NCBI GenBank assembly: GCA_047605265.1
Contig: JASGFY010000009.1
Location: forward strand, 7,590-71,589
DNA from: Solimonas sp047605265
Lineage (GTDB): Bacteria; Pseudomonadota; Gammaproteobacteria; Nevskiales; Nevskiaceae
Direction: 5' to 3'
Length of the DNA: 64,000 nucleotides
Numbering within the stretch: position 1 is the first letter of the stretch; every line of letters starts with the position of its first letter. The notes beneath the pieces are model-generated. The model saw nothing but the letters and a program-made list of their open reading frames with translations. It was not told the DNA's origin and made no database searches. This document shows, one piece after another, positions 56,350 to 64,000 of the stretch. The position numbers and the translations under genes were made by a program.

Positions 56350-59300
56350 GTGCAGTCAAAGAAGCGATACAGGCTGGCCCTCGGCGGGCTGCAGGTCTTG
56401 GCTTTGTGGGGTGGCGTGACCTCGGCGGCCATGGCCGAGCAGCGGTCGTTCAATGTGCCGGAAGCGACGGCGGTGACGTCGATTCCCGAGCTGGCGCGCC
56501 AGGGCGAGATCCAGATCGTCGCGCCGGCCGATCAGCTCAAGGGCATCCGCACGCCGGAGATCAAGGGCGACATGGAGGTGCGCGAGGCGCTGCGCCAGCT
56601 GATCCGCGACACCGGCCTGAAGATCGTTTCCGACAGCGACGGCGTCATCGTCCTGCAGATGGAGGGTACGGAAAGAAAAAAGTCCGAAAGTGAGCCGATG
56701 GCCGAGATCGTGGTCACCGGTTCGCGCCTGAAGCATACGGTCTTCGACAGCCCGACGCCGGTGATGGAGGTGGGCCGCGAAGACGTCCAGGAGCAGGGCT
56801 ACATCGATCTCGCCGACGCGCTCAGCGACATGCCGGGCGTCGACCAGAGCAACAATCTGTCGACCAGCCAGACCGACACGCAGAACAACGGCCTGAGCAT
56901 CATCAATCTGCGCGGCCTCGGCTCCAACCGCACGCTGACGCTGATCGACGGGCGCCGCACGGTGTCCAACGCCGGCAACAAGAACGCAGTGAGCCTCAGC
57001 TCGCTGCCGCGCTACTTCATCGATCACGTCGAGATCACGACCGGCGGCGCCTCGGCCGTCTACGGCTCCGATGCCATCGCCGGCGTCGTCAACATCATCA
57101 CCGAGGACAAGCTCGACGGCGTGCAGGCGCGCGTCACCGGCGGCACGACCGAGGCGGGCGGCGGCGACAGCGTCGAATACTCGTTCGGCGCCGGCAAGCA
57201 CCTGCTCGACAACAGGCTGTACGTGATGGGCGGCGTCGACTACGACCGGCAGATGATCCTGCGCGCGCGGGACCGCGGCTGGGCGCTGCGCTCGGTCAGC
57301 TACGACGCGGATACCAATACGGCGACGACGCCCGACAAGAGCTCTTACATTCCGGGCGGCTATTTCAACAGCGGCGCGTACTACTACGACCAGACCGGCC
57401 TGCACAGCACTTTCGTTTCGGCCGACAACGGCTACGAAGGCCGCCAGAACGGCACGCTGATCACGCCGGCCGACAATCTTTCCGGCGCGGTCAAGGTCCG
57501 CTACGACCTCACCGACGACGTGCAGCTGTACAGCCAGCTGCTGTTGTCGCGCGTCGAGACCAATTCGGTCCGCGAGCCATATGGGCTGAGCTACTCGGCG
57601 ACCTACGGCGTCGACGACGAATACACCGTCGGGCGCATCGCACGGAGCAATCCGTACATGCCCAGTGAAATCTACAGCTCGGCGTCGAGCTCGGGCGCCA
57701 GCTGGCGCCGCCGCATGAGCGAAATCGGCGAGCTGGAAATCTACAACCGCCGCACGACGCTGCGCGGCTGGGTCGGCGCGCAGGGCAAGGTCTTCGACGA
57801 TTGGGACTGGGACCTGTCCTACGGCTATGGCGAGTATTCCGGTTTCCAGAACCGCACCAACGGCATCAACATGGAGCACATGGTGTACGCGCTCGACGCC
57901 GAGAACGCCGGCGACGGCACCATCCAGTGCGCCGACGAGACGGCGCGCGCCGACGGTTGCGTGCCGATCAACCTCTTCGGCGTCGGCTCGATCTCCGAGG
58001 CAGCCGCCGACTACGTGCGCGCCGACGTCTGGTATCGCCCGCACAACCGTCAGGACGACATCGAAGGCTCGATGTCCGGCACGCTGTTCGAGATGCCCGC
58101 CGGTCCGGTCGAGGCGGCGTTCGGCTTCGAATCGCGCCGCGACCAGACGCGCACGAAAACCGACGAGCTCACCCAGAACGGCCTGACCAACTTCGCCTAC
58201 ATCCCGGAATATCGCGGCGACGTCTGGGCCAAGGACGTCTTCGCCGAAGCGTCGTTCCCGCTGCTCAAGGACCTGCCCTTCGTCAAGTCGCTGGACCTCG
58301 ATCTGGCCGGCCGCTTCGCGCACTACAACCTCGACAACGTCAACAATACCTTCAGCGGCCGCGTCGGCCTGCAGTGGGCGCCGATCTCGGACATCCGCTT
58401 GCGTTCCGAGTACAGCCAGGCGCAGCGCGCGCCGGATACGACCGAGCTGTACTCGCCGCCGCGCGACGACTACGACACCGTGGTCGACGTCTGCTCCGGC
58501 GTGACGGCGACCTCGACCGGCACGTACGACAACAACTGCCGCCTCGAGACAGGCATCCAGAACGCGTTGGCCGAAAGCACCACGTTCACGCAGGACTCGA
58601 CCGACGTCAACGCGCCGAACTCGGGCAATGCCGACCTGCGTGAGGAAACCGCACACACGGTGACCGCGGGATTCGTGCTGACGCCGCGTTTCCTGCGCGA
58701 TTTCCAGATGAGCGTCGATTACTACGACATCCGCATCTCCAACGTCATCTCGGCGCTCAGCAATGCCGACCTGCTCGCCGAGTGCTACGGCGATCCGAGC
58801 GGCATCGACAACAAGTTCTGCGACGACATCACGCGCGACGACGAGGGCCAGATCACCAAGATCGTCAACCGCGAGGAGAATCTCAACGAGATGCGCGCGT
58901 CCGGCATCGACGTCGCGGCGAACTATGCCTTCCGCCTGCGCGCGCTGTCCGTGCCCGGCAAGTTCAACTTCGCGCTGAACTACTCGCACCGCATCCGCCT
59001 CGAGGAGTCCTACGACGGCATCGTCACCGAGGAAACCGACAACTGGAACGGCGAGATCGGCTCCTCGAAGAACCGCGCGCACGCGTCGTTGCGCTGGAGC
59101 AGCAGCCCGTTCGGGCTGCGCTGGTCGACGACCTATATCGGCTCGGCGGTCGACAGCAACACGCTCGCCGCGTACTACCGCGCGCAGGGCTATACGGGCC
59201 TGTACCAGCACGCTGCCCAGTACTGGCGACACGACTTCTCGTGGAACTACAGCTTCGGCCCCGACCGCATGTTCAAGCTGTTCGGCGTCGTCAAGAACGT

Positions 59301-59421
59301 CTTCAACGAATACGGCCCCTTCCTGCCGGACGGCACGAATTACGGCAACCAGTACAACTACAGCGCCGTCTACGGCGTGACGGGCCGCGCGTACACGCTG
59401 GGTCTCGAAGCGCGTTTCTGA
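56350..59421 (+). CDS. TonB-dependent receptor with STN signalling domain
   Basis: A 1023-residue receptor. The GTG at 56350 (GGGAG 6 bases upstream) starts a signal peptide, then an STN domain lies at about residues 30-105 (FNVPEATAVTSIPELARQGE; DMEVREALRQLIRDTGLKIV), the TonB box region AEIVVTGSRLK, the plug (DIALSDM-type DALSDMPGVDQSNNLSTSQT; RTLTLIDGRRTVSNAGNKNA) and a 22-strand barrel ending TGRAYTLGLEARF. The STN domain contacts FecR, so substrate binding would activate the ECF sigma factor. Substrate unknown; the downstream peptidase suggests a peptide-like ligand. Confidence 0.92.
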   Translation: MQSKKRYRLALGGLQVLALWGGVTSAAMAEQRSFNVPEATAVTSIPELARQGEIQIVAPADQLKGIRTPEIKGDMEVREALRQLIRDTGLKIVSDSDGVIVLQMEGTERKKSESEPMAEIVVTGSRLKHTVFDSPTPVMEVGREDVQEQGYIDLADALSDMPGVDQSNNLSTSQTDTQNNGLSIINLRGLGSNRTLTLIDGRRTVSNAGNKNAVSLSSLPRYFIDHVEITTGGASAVYGSDAIAGVVNIITEDKLDGVQARVTGGTTEAGGGDSVEYSFGAGKHLLDNRLYVMGGVDYDRQMILRARDRGWALRSVSYDADTNTATTPDKSSYIPGGYFNSGAYYYDQTGLHSTFVSADNGYEGRQNGTLITPADNLSGAVKVRYDLTDDVQLYSQLLLSRVETNSVREPYGLSYSATYGVDDEYTVGRIARSNPYMPSEIYSSASSSGASWRRRMSEIGELEIYNRRTTLRGWVGAQGKVFDDWDWDLSYGYGEYSGFQNRTNGINMEHMVYALDAENAGDGTIQCADETARADGCVPINLFGVGSISEAAADYVRADVWYRPHNRQDDIEGSMSGTLFEMPAGPVEAAFGFESRRDQTRTKTDELTQNGLTNFAYIPEYRGDVWAKDVFAEASFPLLKDLPFVKSLDLDLAGRFAHYNLDNVNNTFSGRVGLQWAPISDIRLRSEYSQAQRAPDTTELYSPPRDDYDTVVDVCSGVTATSTGTYDNNCRLETGIQNALAESTTFTQDSTDVNAPNSGNADLREETAHTVTAGFVLTPRFLRDFQMSVDYYDIRISNVISALSNADLLAECYGDPSGIDNKFCDDITRDDEGQITKIVNREENLNEMRASGIDVAANYAFRLRALSVPGKFNFALNYSHRIRLEESYDGIVTEETDNWNGEIGSSKNRAHASLRWSSSPFGLRWSTTYIGSAVDSNTLAAYYRAQGYTGLYQHAAQYWRHDFSWNYSFGPDRMFKLFGVVKNVFNEYGPFLPDGTNYGNQYNYSAVYGVTGRAYTLGLEARF

Positions 59422-59431
59422 TGTGTGAGCT

Positions 59432-59458
59432 CAGCCCCGGCGCCGGGCGCCGGGGCTG
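59432..59458 (+). terminator. 12-bp stem-loop between receptor and peptidase genes
   Basis: CAGCCCCGGCGC-CGG-GCGCCGGGGCTG pairs perfectly around a 3-base loop, 11 bases after the TonB receptor stop and 36 before the peptidase ATG. It lacks a T-tract. It may give partial termination or stabilise the upstream mRNA. Confidence 0.5.
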
Positions 59459-59493
59459 ACGCCGTGCCAACACGTCCATTGCAAGGCAGTGTC

Positions 59494-61590
59494 ATGTTTT
59501 TCGACTCGTTCAAGGTTCGCCATCTCGCCGGCTGTCTCGTGCTCGCGGCCCTGCCGCACGCCGGCCTCGCACAGGCTGGACCGTCGTCCGCTGCCGCGTA
59601 CGGCCCGCGCGCGATGACCGCCGTCGATCTGCTGGAACTCGCGCGAATCTCGGCGCCGAATGTTTCGCCGGACGGCAATACCGTGCTGTTCTCGCGCTCG
59701 TCGGCGAACTGGGCGAAGAACTCGATGCACGGACAGCTGTTCCGCATGGGCAGCGAGGGTTCGGGCCTGCGTCAGATGCTCGATACGTCCGGCGCGGACC
59801 TGCAATGGTCGCCCGACGGGCGCTGCTTCGCGTTCGTCGCGCGGCGCGGCAAGGACAAGGTTCCGCAGCTGTATGTGATGCCGATCGACGGCGGCGACGC
59901 GCAGCGCGTGATGCCGCGCAAGACCGCCGTCGGTTCGCCGCGCTGGTCGGCCGACGGCCGGCAGATCTACTTCCTCGCCGACGGCAAGGCCCCCGGCACC
60001 AGGCGCCAGCCGAAAGACGACATGGTGCCGTTCGAGGAGCCGCGCCGCCGCCGCGAGCTGTGGCGCGTGACGGTCGCGACCGGCCAGGTCGAGCGCGTCG
60101 CGCATGGCGACGATTACGATATCGAGACCTTCGATCTGTCGCGCGACGGCCGCGCCGTCGTCTACCGCCGCGCGCCGTCGAAACTGCACGACGACAGCCC
60201 GCGCGCCGAGTTGTGGCTGCAAGCGCTCGACGACGCGAAGGCCAAGCCGCGCCAGCTGACCGACAACGACTACGAGGAGTCCGATGTCCGCTTCTCGCCG
60301 GACGGCAGGCGCGTGCTGTTCATCGCGACCGCCGAGAACGACCGCTACGGCACGTTCAACCGGAACCTGTTTGTGCTCGATGCCGGCGGCGGCGCGCCGC
60401 GCGAGCTGATGCATGGCCTGCCGTACGCGATCGAGGACGCGCAGTGGCTCGACGATGGCCGCATCGCCTTCCTGGCGACCACCGGCGTGCGGTGCGAGCT
60501 GTTCGCGGTCGACGTGCGCAGCGAGCGCATGAGTCCGCTGGCGCGCGGCGACTTCGCGATTGCCGGCATGTCGGTGTCGCGCGACGGCCGCACCATCGTC
60601 TACTCGGCAAACTCGGCGACCTCGCCCGGCGAGCTGTATCGTCTCGACACGCGCAAGCCGAAGCCGGTGCAGATCACGCATGAGCACGACGATCTGCCGC
60701 AGCGCTTCCGTCTGCCGAAGCAGGTCGCGATCCGCTGGACCACCGCTGACGGCCAGCCGCTCGAAGGCCTGCTGACGTATCCGCTCGATTACGTCGAAGG
60801 CCGGCGCTATCCGCTGATTGTGCAGAACCACGGCGGTCCGCGCTCGAGCGACGTCTTCAACCTCTTCGCCGGCGGCCGCTTCCTGCCCTTGCTCGCGGCG
60901 CGCGGCGTGATGACGCTGAGCGTCAACTACCGCGGCGGCACGGCCTACGGCGACACCTTCCTGCAGGGCATGAATGGCGGCTACTTCCGTTATGCCGACA
61001 AGGATGTGCTGTCCGGCGTCGATCACGTCGTCGCGCTCGGCCTCGCCGACCCGGACCGCCTCGGCGTGATGGGCTGGAGCGCCGGCGGCCACATGACGAA
61101 CCGCCTCGTCACAGTCACCGACCGCTTCAAGGCCGCGGCGTCCGGCGCCGGCGCCGTCGACTGGCCGTCGATGTACCTGACCTCGGATACGCGCTGGCAG
61201 CGCAAGGAATGGTTCGAGACCGCGCCGTACGGAAGCGCTGCGCGCCGCGATCTGTACACCGAATACTCGCCGCTGAGCAGTCTTGACAAGGTCAGGACGC
61301 CGATGCTGATCCTCGCCGGCGCGCAGGACGAACGCGTGCCGTGGACGCAGTCGGTGATGCTCTATCGCAGCCTCAAGGCGCTCGGCGTCGAGGCGCATCT
61401 GTACCTGGCGCCGCGCGAGCCGCACAACTTCAAGGAACTGCAACACCGCCTGTTCCAGATCAACGTGCAGATGCAGTGGTTCGTCGACAAGCTGCTCGGC
61501 GAGCGGTACGAGTTCGCGCGCTCGCCGGCCGGTCCCGAAAAGAAGGGCGTCGCCGATCCGGGCGAAGCCGGAGAGCCGCGCGATGACTGA
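59494..61590 (+). CDS. Exported S9-family peptidase (acylaminoacyl/dipeptidyl peptidase type)
   Basis: A 698-residue protein with signal peptide (HLAGCLVLAALPHAGLAQA), an N-terminal propeller (RISAPNVSPDGNTVLFSRSS; SPRWSADGRQIYFLADGKAP), and a C-terminal alpha/beta hydrolase (about 440-698). The Ser is in GVMGWSAGGHMTNRLV (about 527), the Asp in LAGAQDERVPWTQSVM (about 611) and the His in APREPHNFKELQ (about 645). This is the S9C layout. It sits in the sigma/FecR/TonB operon and probably degrades the imported compound. Lasso-peptide isopeptidases have the same gene neighbours, but no precursor or cyclase is visible here. Confidence 0.9.
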   Translation: MFFDSFKVRHLAGCLVLAALPHAGLAQAGPSSAAAYGPRAMTAVDLLELARISAPNVSPDGNTVLFSRSSANWAKNSMHGQLFRMGSEGSGLRQMLDTSGADLQWSPDGRCFAFVARRGKDKVPQLYVMPIDGGDAQRVMPRKTAVGSPRWSADGRQIYFLADGKAPGTRRQPKDDMVPFEEPRRRRELWRVTVATGQVERVAHGDDYDIETFDLSRDGRAVVYRRAPSKLHDDSPRAELWLQALDDAKAKPRQLTDNDYEESDVRFSPDGRRVLFIATAENDRYGTFNRNLFVLDAGGGAPRELMHGLPYAIEDAQWLDDGRIAFLATTGVRCELFAVDVRSERMSPLARGDFAIAGMSVSRDGRTIVYSANSATSPGELYRLDTRKPKPVQITHEHDDLPQRFRLPKQVAIRWTTADGQPLEGLLTYPLDYVEGRRYPLIVQNHGGPRSSDVFNLFAGGRFLPLLAARGVMTLSVNYRGGTAYGDTFLQGMNGGYFRYADKDVLSGVDHVVALGLADPDRLGVMGWSAGGHMTNRLVTVTDRFKAAASGAGAVDWPSMYLTSDTRWQRKEWFETAPYGSAARRDLYTEYSPLSSLDKVRTPMLILAGAQDERVPWTQSVMLYRSLKALGVEAHLYLAPREPHNFKELQHRLFQINVQMQWFVDKLLGERYEFARSPAGPEKKGVADPGEAGEPRDD

Positions 61591-62671
61591 AGCGCCCCAT
61601 GGGATTCGCGCCGCGCTGCGCCGCGTCGTCGCCGCATTGTTGCTGGCGGCGGTGCTGCTGCCGCGGCCGGCGCTGGCCGAGCCGGTACCGGCTTTCGACC
61701 ACGACGACGACTACCTCGCGCTGCAGCAGCATTCGACGCCGGAGCAGCGGCAGCGCGGCGTCACGGTCAGCGACCATCGCGTCTTCCATGCCGTGGCGCC
61801 GGACGAGGCGGATCCGTCGGTGCATCGCTATCTGCGCGACAGCTACGCGATGTTCGACCGCCGTGCCCTGCGCGCCGCCGCGCCGCTGTTCGCGTTCCTC
61901 GTCGGCACGACCGGATCGCCGGACAGCAGCAAGACGATGCTCGCGGTCGCCGCCGCCAGCGGCTATCGCGCCGTCAGCCTGATGTACGACACGATGCCGG
62001 CGACCAACGAAGCCTGCCATCACGATCCCGATCCGACGTGCTCGCAGCGCTTCCGCCAGAAGCGCGCGTACGGCGACGACGTCAGCCGCGACATCGACGA
62101 TGCGCCGAACGAAGCCGTCGTGCCGCGACTGAAGGCGATGCTGGCGACGCTCGCGCAGCGCTATCCGGACGAAGGCTGGGCGCAGTACCGGCAGGCCGAT
62201 GGCGAACTGGCCTGGAACCGGCTCGTGCTGTCGGGGCATTCGCAGGGTGCCGGCCTGGCCGCGTTCATCGCGCGCCAGCACGAGATCGCGCGCGTCGTGC
62301 TGTTCTCGAGCCCCTGGGACTACTACCGCGAAGGTGGCGGCAATGGCGACAAGAAAGGCGGCAAGCGGGTCGCGCCGTGGCTGGCCGGCACCGGCGCGAC
62401 GCCGGCGGAGCGCTGGTACGCGATGTACCACGCGCGCGAGCCGCACGCCGACGACATCGCGCGCGCCTTCGCCGCGCTCGCGCTGCCGGCCGATCACATC
62501 CGCGTCGCCACGCTCGAGCCGCGCCGCAAGGGCAGCGAGCACACCAGCGTGTCGAACGACTACACGACGCCGCGTGACGACAGGGGCCTGCCGCTGTATC
62601 TGTCCGACTGGGAATTCATGATCGGCAAGGCCGGCGCCGCGCCGCCGGTCCGGCGCGAGGCGACGCGATGA
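61583..62671 (+). CDS. Exported alpha/beta hydrolase-like protein
   Basis: A 362-residue protein with signal peptide (VVAALLLAAVLLPRPALA). LVLSGHSQGAGLAAFIARQH (about residue 216) is the GxSxG nucleophile elbow; RVVLFSSPWDYYREGG follows. The N-terminal part (DEADPSVHRYLRDSYAMFDR, APLFAFLVGTTGSPDSSKTM) contains the first strands. This resembles the BPSS1187-type family of unknown activity. The Asp and His of a triad cannot be assigned with certainty. It overlaps the S9 peptidase gene by 8 bases, indicating cotranslation. Confidence 0.75.
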   Translation: MTEAPHGIRAALRRVVAALLLAAVLLPRPALAEPVPAFDHDDDYLALQQHSTPEQRQRGVTVSDHRVFHAVAPDEADPSVHRYLRDSYAMFDRRALRAAAPLFAFLVGTTGSPDSSKTMLAVAAASGYRAVSLMYDTMPATNEACHHDPDPTCSQRFRQKRAYGDDVSRDIDDAPNEAVVPRLKAMLATLAQRYPDEGWAQYRQADGELAWNRLVLSGHSQGAGLAAFIARQHEIARVVLFSSPWDYYREGGGNGDKKGGKRVAPWLAGTGATPAERWYAMYHAREPHADDIARAFAALALPADHIRVATLEPRRKGSEHTSVSNDYTTPRDDRGLPLYLSDWEFMIGKAGAAPPVRREATR

Positions 62672-63486
62672 GGGCATTGCCGCAGGTCCTCGCGCTGCTC
62701 GGCGGTGTGCTCGCGGGCGCGCTCGCGCACGCCGGCTCGCCGAGCTGGGAAACGCCGGAAGCGGACGACCGCAAGACCTTCGCGCCGTATCTCGACAGCG
62801 ACGCGGCGCGCTTCCTCGTGCTCGCCGGTCCGCCCGCCGAAGGCTCGCCGGCCGACGCCGGCGACGTGCAAGCCATCCTGCGTCTCCAGAAAGCGACGAG
62901 CGCGACGCGCCGGGCGCAGGCCGAAGACGACGGCGATGCGCTCTACGCGCGCTTCGCCGACGCCTTCGGCCGGCCGCTCGACCGCGCGCATACGCCGTAC
63001 ACGATCCGCCTGCTGAACCGGCTCGAACGCACCGTCGCCAGGCCGGTGTTCGCCGCCAAGGACCTCTACCGGCGTGCGCGCCCGTACCAGCGCCTGACGC
63101 TCGCGCGCGCCTGCGGCCGCGGTTCGGCGCCGTCCGCCGATCCGGACGTGGCCGGGCGCACTTCGTATCCGTCCGGCCACGCGGCGTACGGCTGGATGGC
63201 GGTGCAGGCCCTGGCCGAGCTGGCGCCGCAGCGTGCGCCGGCCTTGCTGCAGCGTGGCATCGACTACGGCGAGAGCCGGCTGGTCTGCGGCGTGCATTTT
63301 CCGAGCGACGTCGAGGCCGGGCGGCTCGTGGCGACGGCGGTCTACGAGCGCGTCCGCGGCGTCGCCGACTTCCAGCGCGACTTCGCCTGCGCGGCGGCCG
63401 AGCTGCGCGCCGACGGGCAGGCCACCGATCTGGCCCTGGCTGAGCGCTGCGGGGCGGCCCCGGCCGTGCGGCCGGCGGGCCCCTGA
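62668..63486 (+). CDS. PAP2-type acid phosphatase (class A)
   Basis: A 272-residue periplasmic phosphatase with signal peptide (VLALLGGVLAGALAHA). The three PAP2 motifs are present: AKDLYRRARPYQR (KxxxxxxRP), SYPSGHAAYG (PSGH) and YGESRLVCGVHFPSDVEAGR (SRxxxxxHxxxD). This layout is that of class A non-specific acid phosphatases such as PhoN. It removes phosphate from a wide range of monoesters. It overlaps the upstream hydrolase by 4 bases (ATGA), so it belongs to the same operon. Confidence 0.9.
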   Translation: MRALPQVLALLGGVLAGALAHAGSPSWETPEADDRKTFAPYLDSDAARFLVLAGPPAEGSPADAGDVQAILRLQKATSATRRAQAEDDGDALYARFADAFGRPLDRAHTPYTIRLLNRLERTVARPVFAAKDLYRRARPYQRLTLARACGRGSAPSADPDVAGRTSYPSGHAAYGWMAVQALAELAPQRAPALLQRGIDYGESRLVCGVHFPSDVEAGRLVATAVYERVRGVADFQRDFACAAAELRADGQATDLALAERCGAAPAVRPAGP

Positions 63487-63487
63487 C

Positions 63488-64000
63488 GTGCGCGCGCCCG
63501 CCTTGCTGCTGCTGACCGCGCTGCTGCCGCTGCGCGCCGGCGCCGACACGCCGACGATCTACGGCCGCTACGAGCAGGTCGCGGTGCCGGCGCTCGGCGT
63601 GGTCTTCGACGCCAAGCTCGATACCGGCGCCGACCTGTCGTCGCTGTCGGCCGACGTGACCGGCTTTTTCGAGCGACGCGGCGAACGCTGGGTGCGTTTC
63701 CATCTGGCCGGCACCGATGACGACAGGACCATGCACGAGGCGCGCCTGCTGCGCGTCCAGCACGTCCGCCGCCGCGGCGAGGATCGCCTCGCATCCGGCG
63801 GCGACGCGTCCGCGACACGCGCCCGTCCGGTCATCGCCCTGCGCTTCTGCCTCGGCGGGGTCTCGCGCGTCGAGGAAATCAATCTGACCGATCGCGCCGA
63901 TCAGAGCCAGCAGCTGCTGGTCGGTGAGAACATGCTGCGCGACTACGGCATCGCCGTCGACGTCGCGCGGCGCGGGCTCGCCGGGCCGGCGGTCTGCCCG
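63488..64000 (+). CDS. Retropepsin-like (RimB/PF05618-type) protein, cut by window end
   Basis: The frame is open from GTG 63488, one base after the phosphatase stop, to the window edge (171 codons). A signal peptide (ALLLLTALLPLRAGA) is followed by YGRYEQVAVPALGVVFDAKL, DTGADLSSLSADVTGFFERR and LGGVSRVEEINLTDRADQSQ, then LLVGENMLRDYGIAVDVARR. The DTGA motif is the aspartic-protease-like site of the PF05618 family (sometimes labelled ATP-dependent Zn protease). A periplasmic peptidase would fit the operon theme. The C-terminus is outside the window. Confidence 0.65.
   Translation, partial: MRAPALLLLTALLPLRAGADTPTIYGRYEQVAVPALGVVFDAKLDTGADLSSLSADVTGFFERRGERWVRFHLAGTDDDRTMHEARLLRVQHVRRRGEDRLASGGDASATRARPVIALRFCLGGVSRVEEINLTDRADQSQQLLVGENMLRDYGIAVDVARRGLAGPAVCP

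Noticed and set aside
56356..59232. A 958-codon frame antisense to the STN-TonB receptor
   Set aside because: No domain, no start signal, and composition typical of the reverse frame of GC-rich coding DNA. The plus-strand receptor is unambiguous.
54706..61590. Lasso peptide cluster (FecI/FecR/TonB/S9 isopeptidase neighbourhood)
   Set aside because: No precursor, cyclase or B/C maturation genes were found in the window, and S9 peptidases occur in many TonB loci.

Overview
The window is high-GC DNA from a single bacterial chromosome, probably a gammaproteobacterium of the Nevskiales/Xanthomonadales kind. That placement is inferred from the mix of TonB-dependent receptors, an ECF sigma/FecR pair, purT, typA, an S9 peptidase set and a GlyGly-CTERM-like protein; no rRNA or other marker fixes it. 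No rRNA, tRNA, CRISPR array, intact insertion sequence or prophage was found.

Layout. 1-5.5 kb: housekeeping and small genes (UPF0114 membrane protein, 2OG-Fe oxygenase, RluA-type pseudouridine synthase, DUF2383 protein, aldo/keto reductase) mixed with debris: a Rieske oxygenase 3' end joined to a ferredoxin 3' end, and a decayed serine recombinase fused to a beheaded LysR gene. 5.5-9.6 kb: divergent SDR/HxlR pair, an LLM flavin monooxygenase, and a TetR gene facing a 34-residue ORF across TCAATATTGA operators. 9.6-18.7 kb: MarC, SulP transporter, ribbon-helix-helix protein, NTF2-like protein, OmpA-like protein, GlpQ-type phosphodiesterase, pyruvate kinase, PurT, a frameshifted pirin and a small membrane protein.

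19.1-25.9 kb is the most unusual region: seven co-directional genes (PSCyt2/PSD1 protein, TAT-exported DUF1501 protein, cytochrome c, peroxiredoxin, cytochrome b561, cytochrome c', CHRD protein). They run from a good sigma-54 promoter with an 18-bp palindrome upstream to a Rho-independent terminator. I see it as a candidate undescribed periplasmic redox system. A cupin, a 2OG-Fe oxygenase and a CcdAB toxin-antitoxin pair follow.

27.7-42.5 kb looks like a sulfur- or organosulfur-acquisition region. Two TonB receptors (one followed by a cytochrome c and an MBL-fold lipoprotein) each have the same GG-N10-GC sigma-54 promoter and a conserved dyad about 300 bp upstream. The adjacent gene encodes a sensor-less sigma-54 activator. 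Downstream of it lie an arylsulfotransferase-like protein, an SMP-30 protein, a rhodanese-like protein lacking the catalytic Cys, a dienelactone hydrolase and a sulfate-binding protein, ending at a strong terminator.

42.7-51.4 kb: APC permease, TypA/BipA, LysE/ArgO exporter, DctA/GltP symporter and an S9 peptidase. 51.5-64 kb: a secreted SBBP-repeat protein with a GlyGly-CTERM-like tail, then a rightward operon of ECF sigma factor, FecR, STN-domain TonB receptor, S9 peptidase, alpha/beta hydrolase, PAP2 phosphatase and a retropepsin-like protein cut by the window end. This last operon suggests regulated uptake and breakdown of a peptide-like or phosphorylated substrate.
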